Shown here in pieces: positions 12,501 through 27,000 of a stretch of DNA of 64,000 bases (the stretch's first letter is position 1; every line of letters begins with the position of its first letter). The translations under genes were made by a program, and so were the position numbers. This stretch comes from Climacteris rufus. Taxonomy: Eukaryota > Chordata > Aves > Passeriformes > Climacteridae. Below the pieces are notes generated by a model. That model ran no database searches, had not been told where the DNA came from, and saw only the letters and a list, made by a program, of their open reading frames with translations. The stretch spans positions 125,232 to 189,231 of the forward strand of contig VZRZ01008245.1 of the NCBI GenBank assembly GCA_013398175.1, in the 5' to 3' direction.

Positions 12501-15500
12501 AATATCAATAGATGTGGTTTTTTTTCATGGCCAAAGGCAGCACCTTCTAAATTCAAGTACAAAGAAGAATTTGGGATGAGGTTGATGTTTTCTGTGATTT
12601 AGCTAAGAACTTGAAGAAAAAGTAAGAAGCAGACCTTGTAGATGGTCATGTACATAATTGTTACTTTTTGAGTTTCTTCCCTAGATTTCAACCTAAAAGA
12701 CTAATTCATGAAGTCAGAGGGTTCTGGAAGACATGCATGGCATTAGAAAAAATGAGATATCAGTGTTGTAGAGATAGGAAATCTTACTGAGGTACATCAC
12801 ATAAATCAAATTTGCCAGGCAGATGTGGATTTGCATACTTAACCTCTGTTAGCTCATTGACTGGAATAACCTCCTGCAAAACACGAATCACTCAGCCTGG
12901 CTGCAGAGCTTGCTGGTGAGGTGATTACAAAGGAAGGAATACTCCTTCCCTTATCTATAATCTCTAAGAGAACTGTGGGAGTCCGTATATAAAGGCTCTC
13001 CTACTTACGCCAAAGTACATTCTCTGTAGACCCATCATGGACTTCACGTTAGCTGAATAATCTGACAAGCAGAACTCTTTATTGTATGTTTCTAAATTCT
13101 CTTGTTCACCCTGTCTAGATGTAAGGTGTTTCTGTGAAGATGAAATCTGCCACAGGAGCAAATACAGACCTCCTTATGTTCCCTTAAACTTGCTCATACA
13201 ATGACCTAAACCAACAACAGTACCAGGGATATCCTCCACCTGTGAAAGGATGTGGGAGAACTGACAGTAACTGATGGTTTTAACAAATCAACTCAATCTT
13301 CAAACCCTTTCATCAAAAATTAAAATAATCCTTCCTTCTCTTGTAATACGAATTTTTCTAGAACCATCAAAAGTGTTGGTTTTTGCATCACAGTACTGCC
13401 ATAGTTCTGAAAAAGAAGTCCTATCTAGTCATCTTTAGACATAGATTCATCTTTAGACTTGATTCATCTCTAAAAAAAAAATTAGGGCCCCTTGTGGAAA
13501 ATGTAGTTGGGTTGATACAGATAGTGGTTTGTAAGACTTCTCTTGCACATCCTGTTCACTGAACCAAAGAAGGATGAAGCTAAACTAACTATAAAAAACT
13601 TCAGTCAAGTTAACTTTTTGTATTAGGAAGTGTACTTCTAGCTGGGGAGAGGCACAACTGCCTGCACATGGAACTTACAGGCAGCACTCTTTTTCAGAGA
13701 TTTCTTGAAAATACTTTGCCAGTTTATCTCTATCTCATTAATTCAAGAGATTGCTTTTCTCTTTGTCTTCTATTACTTTTCCTTACCTGTTTTGTCTACT
13801 AGCAGCTCATCTTTTTATACAGTTTATATTTAGACAATTGTGGCCATTGGCCATGAAAGTACAAAATAATTCAGGATGAAGTTTCCACATGATGAGGAAA
13901 AAATTAAATTAATTAAACATTTCACATGAAAAACTACTAGTATGGTTCATCTGTGATATTAAGCAGTAATAGTGAAAATATTACTGCTGATTTTTTCGAC
14001 TTTCCAGGAGACATCTCTTTGCCCAACCTGAAACTGAACTACAACATAATATGCCTTAAAAACTCACATGGACTTTACATCTCTGTGTCAGAACTGTTCA
14101 GTGAAAACTCTGATGGTCATAACACTGAGTGTGAAATAAAATCATAGCTGGAACTGATAGTATCATCATGACACACATATTATGAATGTATTATAATGTC
14201 GCATTTCCCAGCGACATAAAAGTACCAAAAATACTGTTACACCATAACATATAAATGGGTATTTCCAAAATAATTTTTGAAAGTGATAGTTCAAAAGCAG
14301 CAGAAAATGCAGTTCCTGGGACTCATCATGAGCATAACAAAAAAGTATCACCACAGAGTCACAGAAAGGATAGCTCAGGCAAATATGGGGGAAATTGTTT
14401 AAGCCAATATTACACAGCTAAAGAGATACACAGAGAAACACGGTAAAATGTGACATGAATATTGAAAGATTTAATCAATTCTTTGTGGAAGATATTCTTT
14501 GGGAAGCAAAATATCAAAGTCACAAGGACAGAGATTCAAGAAGTATTTCCAGATGTCAGGGACCAGAAGCATGTGAAGCAAATGGTAAGTCTGATAAAAC
14601 ACCATGAAATAAATTATGCAAGTGAATGAAATAAGGGATTACAAGAAATCCACATACCTTTTTTGTTTTGCCCTTTTTTTTTTTTTAATTCATAGAAGTT
14701 GGTCATAAGTAACCTACCTTAGATCTTCACTTTTAATGTAGAAAATATGAAGCATTATCAGATGTTCAAGCATTTTTAAGATGTTAATAGAGAAGATGCA
14801 GGAAAAACTTAATTTTGAAAGTGACATCCTCAATCATTTCTTCACTGATGTAAATTATCTTTACATAAGAACAGTATGCAGAAGAGGTAGATACATTTCC
14901 TCAGTGGCAATTATCACATAAGAAGTTCACGTCTGTGTTCACCGCTATAAAAGATATTGGTTTAAGTAGTAATCCTTCAGGATTGAGAGTAAAAAAAAAT
15001 ACTCTCCCTTCTAGCACTGCCCAGAGACAAAGGCAATGCAGAGCCTGGTGTTCGCCTGTTGTGCAATTGACTGCACTGCCTGTGCTTCCCTCAACCCACC
15101 GGCTTCTCCTGCTCTGGGTTATTCCTGCAGTGTCATGTGATGTCAGACAGACATGCCAGCACTACATGTACTTCATCAATCACCAGCTTCAGGCCTCCTC
15201 CACAGCACAGGTGACCTCACTCGTGCAGGATGAAACTCATACTGAAAGAAAGAGGACATGGGTAGAGACTGGGGAACGGGAACCTTGTGCTGTGTTTTGG
15301 TCTTGTGGTATTGCAGGCATTTGCAAGCTGGGAGTGTTGTGCATAAAATAATGTGACAGCTAGGAAAGCATAAAGAACACTTGGCAACTTTTTGCATTCC
15401 AGACTTCTCTTATATGTGCATTTTGGATAGGCCTGGAGAGATGGCTTGAATAACCTGAGTCAGGTTAACATAAACCATCATTTTTAGCATTAATTACTTC

Positions 15501-16685
15501 ATTTGGGGAATAAATAAAACTGTTTTGTTATTTCAGCACTATATTTAGAAAATGTGAGCTTGTTTTCTGAATTATTTAGGAGTTTCTGTGACAACCAGCT
15601 TATCAGCAGAGTATTGGCACCCTGGCAGTGAAGTACCACATAATCTGAAATTTGGCTGGGGTGTTTGATATTTTTGTTCTCCTTTCCTACCTTCAAGCCC
15701 TTCCACTACTTCTTCTGCTGTTTTCCTCGTGCAATAGTTGTCCAAATGTTCCCATCTATTTTTTCTTTATGCAATTTCTCGGTGGTTCTGAAAATGCTCA
15801 TTATTTGCTGTGTGTAATGATTAAGAAATAGATCAAGTTACATTATTTTCCCTATTGTACACATAAATAAATAAAATTCAGACACATTGTGTACAGTATT
15901 TTGATAAAAAGAAAAAGCTAGAACCAAAGAATAGTGGAATGGATGATAAAATGCCAAGGAAGACTAGTATAGCTGCAAGAACAGGCAGACTGGGTAATTA
16001 GAGTAGTCTGAGGTGACTAGTGCTACATAACATTCCTTGTTTTTCCCATAGAATGCCTACATTTATACATTTACAATGGCATTTCTCTCAGCACAGTTAG
16101 TTTACTAGTTTCAATTGTGACTACTGAGATAATTTTTTCCAGGTTTCTCTGTTCTTTATCGTGTTAAAAATGCTTTTGAGTTTCACCTCTGGGATACATT
16201 CTAATATATATATATATATATGTGTAAAAAGTTTTTTTATTTTCCAAAACTCATTTTCCATAAGCAAGACATGAACATATCAAAGGTAATTGCAAGTGTT
16301 GCTTACAGGTTGTGCCACAGACAAAACAAAAAACCAGTTTGGTTCTTCTCAGACCCAAGAACTTTTCATTCCTTTAGGGCATGGTGGTGAAAAGAGAATG
16401 TTTATGGATGTAATGTTGCAGACTTGAGCTTTAAATCTTTAATTGTGAACTGCTACACCAAACTGAGAGATTGCCTCTAGGTCGCTGCCTGGTTTTAATT
16501 GCATAGCCTTATTCTGTGGTTGTCCTATTGTAACCATTTCTGCTTTTCCACTGTGAGCATTTCTGCTGGTTGTTTGAGTGGGGTGAGAAACTAGATATGC
16601 TTTGTTCTGAGTCTAACTTAATGTGATTATATTTCTGGAGTTTCATGAAACTCGAAAAAACTCAAAGTCCTGAACATGGGATGAA
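9553..16685. other. Intergenic DNA, no gene seen
   Basis: About 7 kb with no recognised exon, RNA gene or transposon. A slightly GC-richer patch sits at 15000-15350. A short T/A tract (10907-10918) and a TA run (16205-16222) are simple sequence. Confidence 0.55.
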
Positions 16686-16689
16686 CTCA

Positions 16690-17372
16690 CTGCAGTGGTA
16701 CAGTATGCAGGCTGAGCAGCTTTAATAGCAGCTCTGCTGAAAAGAACTGGGGTTTTGCTTGACAATATGCTCAACATGAGCCAGCAGTGTGCCCTGACAG
16801 AAAAAACAGGTCAGCAGCATCCTGGACTGAATTAATAAGAGTCCTGCTACTGATTATTCCCCTTTACATGGCATTTATTAGACAGCACAAGTAAACCTGT
16901 ATCCAGTTTTGTAGCACCAACTACATGAAAGACAAAGATAGACCTCGGCAAGCATATGTAGCAAGATGCTTCCAAGAGTCAGGAGCAACTGACCCATAAG
17001 AAAAACCAAGAGGATCTGGGTTTGGTTAGCCTGGGGAAGAGATGTTTTAGGAAGGACCTAACAGAAATTATTGAGGGGTTGGAAGAAGGAGACAAGCTTT
17101 TCATTGTGGGGAAAAAAATGTTGTAAATGGGAACAGAGAAGGTCCTATCTGGATTCAAGGACAAAAGAAAAAGAATCTCTGAAGATAATTAAACATTTAA
17201 TTAGGTTACCCAGAGAAGTCATGGAAACCCTTTCCTGGAAGGTTTTCAAGACCCAACTGGACAAAGTTCTGAACAATGTGGTCTGAATTCAGTGTTAAAT
17301 CTGCCCTGAGTAGGAGATTGGACTAAAGACCTCCCAAGGCCATTTCCAACTTGAATGTTTCTGTATTTAAAC
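16690..17372 (+). mobile_element. CR1 LINE, 5'-truncated 3' part
   Basis: Plus-strand order follows the 3' end of an avian CR1 element: 'aacatgagccagcagtgtg' near 16774 (end of the reverse-transcriptase ORF region), 'gcatcctggactgaat', 'gttagcctggggaaga' near 17027, 'ggttacccagagaagtcatgg' near 17205, 'gttttcaagacccaactgg', then 'ggagattggactaaagacctcccaaggcca' to the end. Stops and small indels break every frame, so it is a dead fragment. CR1 insertions normally lack target-site duplications, and none was looked for. Confidence 0.9.
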
Positions 17373-20300
17373 ACCACAAACAAAATTGGAGTAAGTTAGG
17401 AAACAGGAAACACATTTCTCTTTAAATAATTGAAGAAAACATTGATTTCTCCATTTTAAAAAGTCTGCTTTGGAAGAAGTCAAAATAGCATGACCTGACA
17501 GCCATTAAAGAGAGTTTTATAAAGCTGAGACAGAGATAAAAAGGCAAGAAATTGCTAGGTTTTAGAGCATCATCCTGTTACCCAAAAGCCATCTCAGCAC
17601 TGTAGCTAATGTGGTCCCTCTGAAATGTGTTCACTGTAGTACAAGCACTAGCTGATTTTTGCTGTTTCTGTCACAACTTGTGCCTTTGCTTGCTTTTTAA
17701 TTTGGTGGATATTGTCAATCTAAAAGACCTCCCTTCAGTAAAAGCCCAGGGTCAGCCTTCTGTCCTTGAGGACAACTTCATTCTGGTAATTGGTTCCTTC
17801 AGAGACCCTTCCACTGTGCTCTCCCTCTGTCATCCACAACTGAAACATGGGGCAGATTTCCCTGCACACAGCTTTAGTAGATGTCCGCAGTGCCAACTCC
17901 CATATATGAGCTGGTCAACCTCCAAGAAAGTGCCTTACGATCGGTGGAAATACAAAATCTCAAGTTCTCTACAAACCTGTGTTAGACTTCTATATTAGAA
18001 GGCACCTAACCACAGTGCATTTGCCAGAGGGAAAATCCCCATGACATTTGCATCATACTCGTATTGGAACTGGGGTTTTCATCTCACCTGGAATACAAAT
18101 GCATGGTCGGTTGTGCTGTGACATCCATAAAGCACTCTCATACAATTTATGGCTTCTGGCAAGATAAGTTAGAACTAAATCACCATGCAGGAGAAGGGAA
18201 TGTATTTGTAAGCCTCCAGCATTCCCTTACAGAGTCCAGTTCCCACTGATGAAGAGCTGTGCCCATTACCTCTGCAGTAACACGACACTGCAGACCTTGC
18301 TCAGCCTTCGTTCTAGTTCATGCTCTTATGACAAACAGCAGACATTCTTTTCAGTAAGTTCCCATTGATCTCTGCTATGTCATTTGTATTGGATTTTCCT
18401 GACATAATTAAATATTGTAATTAAATATTTTCTTTCCATTTTTTATTCATTTATTTGAATCTTTCTTGCAATATGAGCAAATTAACTCAGCCATTGGCAG
18501 ACACTCCTTCTCATTCCAGACTCACTACTGAAATCTTAAAAATACCAGTGAAAAGTGAGTAATTTTCCTTCTGTCTTCACCCTCCAAGGAACTAAGCACT
18601 GCATAATTTGTATGCACCTCTCAAATGACAAAATGTGGAAACATTTCTCAGTTTGAAAGTTTAAATGTCCCTCCATGTTTTCCCAATGGTTCACTCTGTA
18701 AAGGTTTTTTGAAAAAATTTTCTCTCTTGTCTCTCATGTATGTTCTTCCCTGTAAAAAAAGGAAGTTATAATAAAAAAAGCCCAGTTCTGCTGTTTTACA
18801 AAGTGTCAATAATGTTTTTGGGCCAGCATTAGATCTGTTCTTATACATTATTCTGAATAACTTCAGTTAAAATAAGGGGTTTCCGTCACTAAGGAGAATC
18901 ATGACAGAAAAGGAATTTTTCTTTTTTTAAATTGTAAAAGCCATTATAAAACTCTCTAGATTCCAGTATATGCATTCAAAAGATGAGCTTTCAGAAGACA
19001 TAACATTACATTTCCAAAAGAAAAAGACTGCTGAAGGTGACAGCACAGCATAAAGGAGAACGTTGCTTTTTCCTTGCAGTGAAAGTCAGATTTTGCTTTA
19101 TTTTGTTGGAATGAAAGAAAAGTAATGAAAATAGTCCCAAAATCTTGGGTAAAGAAGACAAATACAAGACCTACATGCTTTCCAATGCTCTATGTTTCCC
19201 CACATATTTGGGAATCACAAGTTTTTCTCAAATATATTTGTTCTGTTTAGGCAACCCTCCTTGCAGAATATGGAGGAACCTACAGTCAGTCAGTCCAAGA
19301 CATCTCACTTTACAGAAGAGGCCAAGTTCCTCAGTATCTGCCATCAGTCTTCTGAAAATGATGGGGTCTCCCAAGAGGGTGACTGAGAACAGGAGTCTGG
19401 CTTAGTCTAGCTTAGCCTAGGCAGAGTATCTTCCTCCCTAGCCACATAAAGTTAAGAAATGTGACTATCACTTCACAACTTGAACACATCAGTCTCTCTG
19501 TGAGCTCTCTCCAATTTGCAGGGTGCAAGATGAGAGAGAAAGTTCATTAATTTCCTTTTCATCATGGAGATTCAACATGCCAGAAGCAAAGCAGAACTCC
19601 AGGGTAGCTGCAACCCAAACCCCACCACAAACCCCATTTCCTGTCACATTGCACCAAAATCTTTCAGCCAAATACGAGTTACAACATTTTACACGTATAT
19701 GTAACAATAACATATTTCTCGTTCAAGAAAGGGAAAAAGATGAAGTCACTGGAATCTCTAACATCATCCTTTGTGCAGCATCACCATCATAAATAACAAA
19801 GAACTGTCAGGTTATACCTCTCTACTGAGACTTCTCACTAATTCAAACAAAGATCATCCCTTATTCTGAAAAGAAACCCATATATGGGGATGTGCCACAG
19901 CTGGAAGCTATTATGTAAGCCTTGGAAATGATTGTCAGCAGGACATCAGTTAAACAGGTGTGCAGTGATAGCTAGGGCATATAATAGATTCATTAAGGTT
20001 AACTTCAGTATCAGTAACACAGAATTTAGTGTTTCAGATATCTAGACCTTTGGGCTTGAAATCTGCTGGTTTTAGTTTTGGGGGGGTTTTTTTTTTTTTA
20101 GCTCTAACATTATCTATTTTGATGTACGTGCTAAAGAAGAATGCAGATATAATGAGACCTTCCAATGATGCGACTGGAAAGATATCTGAAGAGACTAACA
20201 TCAGCTGATGGGAGCCAATCTCTCAGGGTGTCTTTATCTGGTACCTCCCATCCAGATCCCATCTGGCTTCTCCAGATGGTGATTTAGAGTAGACTTAATC

Positions 20301-20770
20301 CATATGTTTGCAGTCATCTCTGTTCCTCCCCATTGCCTAAAGTAGTGGCTTTAGGGAGACTAACTGCTTTAGGCTAGGCATAGCCTGAATGAATACTCCC
20401 ACAGAGGAAAATGCAAGATGTTTTAGTTTTCCTCAGTGGCCTCGAGGCCAGCTCATCCATGTCTTATAAAGATTGATAAAGATGGAAAAGGCACTCATAT
20501 AGAAAATTCTTTTCACTGAGAATACTGGCAGATATTTCTGCTCAAAGTTTGAGTCTTAGCAATTAGAAAAAATTCTGTAAGAAAAAATATGTGGGTATAA
20601 TCATCATCAGTCATAGGATAGATCATATTAAGGTTGATCCTTAGAAACTAGTATATTAAAAAAAAACTGTAAGAGAGGCAAATGTGACACAAAGAGAAGT
20701 AAGACAACATATTTTTAGAGAGGCAGAAGGTGCACAGGCCCATGTAGGACCATATCTGTAACATAATGGT
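17373..20770. other. Intergenic DNA, no gene seen
   Basis: No recognised gene or transposon. A G-run followed by a T-run (about 20079-20099) is simple sequence. Confidence 0.55.
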
Positions 20771-20774
20771 ACGT

Positions 20775-21070
20775 CTCTGTTCAGGAATTCTGAGCTCCTG
20801 CTAGAAGCGATGCAGAAAAGGGCAACTAGATTTGGTGAATGAAGAAACTCAAAATCCTTTCTTAGTTCCATCCGAAAGAAAAAAGACCAAGCTGAGATAT
20901 GATTTCCCTGCAGAAATACTTGAGAGTGAGAGAGAAAGAGAAGCCGTATTTGGGGCAATGTTGGCAAAAGGACACTTGATTAGAGGTTGCCAAGTGTGAG
21001 TTCAGGCTAGTTAAATCAGAGTTTCTCCAAAGAAGTAAGTTTCAGACACAGGCTTGAGAAAAAAGAATGG
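20775..21070 (+). mobile_element. Old CR1-like LINE fragment
   Basis: The words 'gatgcagaaaagggcaacta', 'tcaaaatcctttcttag', 'tttggggcaatgttggcaa' and 'gttcaggctagttaaatc' come in the order expected of an ancient CR1/L3-type 3' region, but divergence is high. The call rests on a few short matches, and the boundaries are approximate. Confidence 0.5.
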
Positions 21071-23430
21071 CAAAATTCCTAAGTAATTTTAATGCATATA
21101 CAAGCAGGATATTACAATGTGGCTGCCTCCAGGAGAGGAGGACAGTACTTGATGATTCAGTCCTATGTTTCTGTCTGTCTCCCATTAATCCTTGGCTTTA
21201 AAAAAGCAACAGCAAGAAAATACTGTAGCTAGAAGCTAATCTGAAGCTAAAATTTTTCCTGCATCAATTATGTGGGCTATAAATGTAAAAACAAAATAGC
21301 AAAAGTTATGCTTGGCCAGGCTAAAAATATATTCCAACACTAAAAGCAAACTGTTACTCATCGGAAGACATACTGTGACAATTAACAGTTTTTAATGGCC
21401 ATGGAGATAAAGAAAAGCAAGACCTGGTATATCTGTCAACAGTCCAAGATATTCCCATCTATTTTCACATGTTCCCCTTCTCCATTTCTTCACTAAAAGT
21501 GAAATTGTTTTCAGTTAGGTAATGCTAACTTAATCCTGCTTCTCAGATGTGAATTGTAGTAACAGGAGGCCATAGCAAGCCATATAGGTTTGATTTGCTT
21601 TGGGTTTTTTAAAAATTATGATTCAAGTTTTGTGCATATAGTAAATATTCATATGTATTCTGGAGAATAATATATGTGAAAGCATCTTTCTATTTTAGGA
21701 AGAAGGAAGTCTGTTGTCACGTTTTTCAGACTGAAAGAAAATTGCTTCATGTGACAACAGCAGGCTGCAGATGAAGGGATAACAACTCCATGGACGGACT
21801 GCAAATGAGCAAATGAGTTCAGGCTTAGGGGAATGGCTGAGCACCACCAAGGGGGTTGGTGCAAGCAGCTCCAGCTGCAGCATTACAAGCTGCTCAGGTG
21901 AGCAGTTTGCATTGTGATGGTCAAAGCTGAAGCCTTTCCGTTGGTAAAGCAGCATGGTCTGCTCAGTGCTTGAGGAGAGGTTGATCTGCTAGAGCTCCTT
22001 TCTAGAAACTGGCTGCTGGAGATAAACATGACTGCATCAGGTCCACATCAGAAGAGATGCTTGTCTAGCTTCTTCAGGAGAAGCCTGCCCGGACACTTGT
22101 CAGAGACCTCAACCCGTATTCTCTGATCCAGTATAGACACTCGAGAAAATACTTAACTTTAAGCAATGAGTGGCCCTATGGACATTAATGGGGTTGCTAA
22201 TGTGCCTGAAGTTAAATATGTATCGAGTGCTGTGTTGGAATAGGACCAGGGACTCAAAAACTTGCAGGGTCAAGGTTTGGCTGAAGAACAGAGAGTAAAA
22301 AGGGAGACAAAAAGCTGAGAGATACTGAGTTACTCTCATGCCCTCTTGCGTCAGTGCTTCATGGACACAAGCCCTGAGATAAAATCCTTAATAGAGCAAA
22401 AGTTAAAGGAATACCAGTGCAGAAAGCTGAAACACTGAAAGATACTGTAAGCACTCATTTTACAGCATACAATGTCTCCTGCTTTTTAGATGGCATTATA
22501 TTTTAAAGCAGATACAGTGATGTCACTGCAGGAAAACATTGCAAAAACATTGCAGCAACAGGATTTATTTCAACGGAGGCCTGGTTGACTCACTCTCACA
22601 GCTGCAGCAAAGTAGTCCAATGTGTATCTGGAGAGCATTCTTGCTTGTGAAGTCTTTATTGGGACACTCTGACTGCAGGGAAATGCAGCCGCTTTTCATT
22701 TCTTGTGGCAGTCAGAAAGTTTCATTGAATATTTCTGAGCTCTCAGCCTCTTCCAAAACACATGCTGAATTTCCTGGCTCTCTTCCTTAAAATCTGGTCT
22801 GGGTTTCTACCCCTGTCACCTCTCAAATTACTTTACGTGTACATAAATTTAAAAAAACCAAAAAGGCATTCTGATTTTTCAAAATTGATTTTTAATTGTT
22901 TTTCAAACTTTCTGAACTTTTATATGCAATCACTTTTATGTTTACATGATCTGTATTCTGAATTTATCACTGGAATCTGGCAAAGGTGAAAGATTTGTCC
23001 TATTGTTATTTGTAATGCAACACTGCCAACTAGAGGCATTGGTAAAGATCAAATTTTTGTCTTGTTGACCACATGAATAAACATAAAGGGTTGTATACCT
23101 ATAAATATTAAAAGATCATATTTGCACTAGAGAAATTCCACCCAGGTCCTTCAACTACAGTGGTACTTACATTTTGTTTTCTTTAGATTTTGACACTCCA
23201 GTATGTTGCTTGTTGAATCCAAATACCACATCACATCATCCAGAAACTCAAACATAATCAAGTCAGATATCAGATCACTTTGGGTTCCTCAAAGAGTTAC
23301 TGAGCCATTCTAATAGCTTTTGGAAATACACCTCCACAAGACATTGTGAGTATTAAAAAATTAAAAATTCTAACTTTGAGGGCAAAAGAAATTCTAGATA
23401 TTTTCTCAACTCACAATTTGTTGGAATAAA
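21071..23430. other. Intergenic DNA, no gene seen
   Basis: AT-rich sequence without a recognised exon or repeat family. A short direct duplication (gcaaaaacattgca type) lies near 22535-22555. Confidence 0.55.
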
Positions 23431-23499
23431 GAAATCATAATCTATTCAGGTGGCCTAAACCACAGTTTCTGCATAAGTTTTCAGCTCTGTAAGGTGGCG

Positions 23500-24045
23500 T
23501 ACACTTTGAGGAAGGGGTTTGGTCACAGCTGAAGCAGCAAGATTGAAAATAGAGAGCCCTTGACCAGAAAGGCTCAGCTATCACCTGCTCCATGTGGTTC
23601 CCTGCCGTGTTTGAGCTTGTTAGTTCACTGTGTGAGAAGAGACTCAACACAGAGCTGTTGGTGTTTGTGCACCATGCAGAGACTGGGCTGCCGAGGCCCT
23701 CACTGCTGCTCCTGCCCTGTTCCGGGCCATGCCCATGGTGGCAGGGTACAGCAGCCCACAGAATGCAGCAAGAGGGAGCTGGAACAGAGGGCATGGACCT
23801 TCTGCCTGTCCTCATGCCAACCAAGGGCCAGCGAAGCCTTGGGGAAAGACCCACAGGCATGCAGTGCGCTGTAGCCCTCCTCTGGGCTGGCAGTGTGTGT
23901 CCCGGGGTGCACCGGCAGCTGGGGAGGCCAGAGTGGCTTCCCAGGCTGCCTCTGGCATGGCTAGAACCACACTGTAAGAGAAAGATCTGCTGGTGGAAGG
24001 GCAAGCCCTGCCTGCCAGGGCTCACACAGCATTAAATAAACAGTG
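23500..24045. other. GC-richer block with AATAAA at its right end, identity unknown
   Basis: This segment is clearly richer in G+C and in CA/TG than its surroundings and is open in several frames on both strands (for example about 147 codons on + and 196 on -). None of the translations contains a motif or domain I recognise. On the plus strand it ends with AATAAA at 24035-24040. It could be a non-coding transcript's last exon, an old retrovirus-derived piece, or chance. Overlapping open frames on both strands are typical of GC-rich non-coding DNA, so no CDS is called. Confidence 0.3.
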
Positions 24046-27000
24046 CAGAACAGTTTGTACTCTTGGACTGAAGGAAGGAGCCAACAACATCTAGCACTGG
24101 TTTCCTTTTATTTACCAAAACACATTTATTCCGTAAATCTCAGCAAAATTCATGAAAAATAATAAATTACATTTTTCCCCTTACAGTCTTCAAAGCTTTG
24201 TATCTATAAAAAGTTCTGGGAAATCTGAGAAGCCTAGAGGGCAGGAAAATAATCTTGTTGGGAAGTGGAAGCCAATAGACAGTAGTGACTCACGGAGGCA
24301 CTGAGCTGCAGAGCAGCTGACAGAGAGGTGTCAAAGAAGACTGGAACCAAGATTTCCAGGGCCTGAGCCGCAGGGCAGTTTAAGGATGGAGGGGCCACTT
24401 CCCAAATAATGCAGAGAAAACCCTGGAGGGGGTTGGAGGTGACAGTACTGGAATAAGTTGAAGGCTGGGAAGTGAAAGCATGAACAGTGGCCTGGGAAGC
24501 AGAGAATACTGTTTGCAGACAGTATGAAGCACTGTAAAAACTAATTCAATAAATATTTTTCCACTTGTATTATTATGCTGATATTCCAAAACAATGTCTT
24601 TGCAGGAATACAAAGCTAAAAAAGTGCAGTGGTCTAATGAAAGTAAACAATTCGGTTGCAGGTAACACTGGAGTAGTTTGTTCACTTGAGCAGTACCTAC
24701 AGCTCTGCTTTTAGGGAAAGGGGTCGGGGGAAAGTACATCTGTTGTGAATCAGCTTGCAATACCAGAAGAACCATTTCCACAATTGTGACTATTTTGAAA
24801 GACACACACAGAAACAAACCAGCATGTCATATCTAGATTTCTTTAAATTACTTCATTGAAATTATCCAGAAATTGATTTTTGGCTGTCAGTCAAGACTAA
24901 GCCCAAAGGACATTTGCAGGGTTTTCCCACTTATTTATTTCACTGTTTGGCAGTGAAAGCTAGTGCTTGGCACTCTAAGTCCCAAGTGTAGTTCTCTGTG
25001 GTACCATGCGCTGCTTGAATGTGCACTGAACACCAAATATCTGTGTTACGAGCCAAAAGTACTTCACATCCATCAAAATACGTGTTCTGTGAAACTTTCT
25101 CATAATGTTTAGCGTAAAATTTGCCTGGGCATTTGTGGTGATGCATCTCTCCCCTCCAGGCCACACTACAATCTCTGTGTGTGATCTCCTAATTAATTTT
25201 GTATTGATTTGCAGAGGCACATTGATCATGTGCAAAAGTCTTTAGCAGAGTGGTCAATAGAGATTGCAGGAATGATACTGAATTGCAGCTGTCATTGGAG
25301 CTGTGATCTCATCCCTTGTTCACACAGGAGCTAAAGAAGTACTGAACACAGTAAGAACTTAATCAGCAACCTCATTTGTGCAGAACTCTGTAAAGTAAAA
25401 TTTAAAGCTGGATTTCTCTTCTCATAAACAGGCTACATGAAGGGATACATACCTAAATCTGCTGCTGCATGACTCACACAAAAGCACCAGCATGAGATTT
25501 CAAGTGTCAGTTATTCTGCAACATCTTTTTCAGAAGTCTGTCGTCTTCACATACTTTATTGCTGCCTTGCTCTGCCTTATATTTAGATAATTCTTATGGT
25601 TTCCTAATTTTGACCTAGATTTAACTGTGTATACACAGTTAACCCATAGTTGTACCTCCAAAATTAATCTTTTAGTGTGAAGAAGACAAATAGAGAGACC
25701 TCCCACCCCAATTACCCTGGAGGCTAAGCTGGCCAAGTTCAATAAGTGAGAGCACACTAGTTCAGTGAGTGCAGAAGTGAGTGCTCTACAGTGCAGAGAT
25801 TCAATATTTTGCTGGAAACTGCTGCTACACAGGTCGGTGGTTTGAACGTCAGGCAGCACAGATTGTGCCTGGGATGGAGCTCTGGCTTCACACTCTTCGT
25901 GTGTGGAGGCTGAACACACACAGAACAAATCAACGACAGGCAGCCGGTAAGATCCCATTTAGCAAGCACTGATTGAATAGGTGTAACGAAAACATCCAGT
26001 TTGGGTTCATAAATTATTACAGTCATTTTCTTTCAGCACCTTGACAAGGTCTTTCTGACCAGGTCTGCCACTCTCTTTGTGGCAAGGCTGACAAAGGCTG
26101 AAAAAGGCTGAAAATCTGACCTTCAAATATAGAGACTAATTGCTGAACACCATCCTGCCAAAGGGCACTCACAGGTAGATCAGCACTAATTTTAGTCTAT
26201 TTGATTGAATGTCTACCCCCTTACTCCTTAAAATAAAAAATATGTGCTGTGAAAAACACAATGTGTCAGAGTTGAGGAACACAGTATCTCAGGGATGATC
26301 AACAATACACCAGTAATTTTGGAACATTTCTGTATTTCTAACTATAAGAAGTGCAACCATACAGTTCATATAAGCAAATACATGGGAGAAGAACCAAAAG
26401 GGGATTGCTTCTGATTCCCTTGCAAAGGCTATCCAAGGAGGAGGAAAATGGTGATCCAGCTCATTCCTTCTTTGTGCAAAGGTGATGAATAAAGGACTTT
26501 GCCTGTATTCATCAAGTTCAGTAAAATTCTATCAAGCATCATGTCCAAAAAGTCAGACATTTTTAAACTACAACTTCCAGGAGCAATAATCAGGTACTGT
26601 AGACAGCATTCTTTAAATAAAGAATTTTATTTTCCTCTCAAAAAAAAAAAAAGTTTGTTTTGTTTGTTAATTACACTTCTCTACACAAAGTAACCTTTGT
26701 GTCTTCCTATTAGGTTCATACCTATCTTCAAGCATCAGTGAACTCTGCCATTCTCTGGGAACAAAAGCACCTACAGTTCCAGCTTTCATTGGTGGTTTCT
26801 CTTTTCACTGGAAGTAAGCCAGGCTCAAACTGTTTGAGGGGGGAAGTAGCAGAGACACATAAGCCACTATTTATTTCCAATCCTCATACAAGACACCTGA
26901 TACAAGCCAAGATGAAGAGAAATGCAAGAATTCAGTGTATAAGCATGGGAACTCACAAGAGTGAAAGTTGGAGGCATAGCAGAAAAGGAGGGGAGGGTGG

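Noticed and set aside
23435..24035. Overlapping open frames of 196 codons (-) and 147 codons (+)
   Set aside because: They occupy the same GC-rich DNA on both strands, have no motif and no splice or promoter context; chance openness is likelier.
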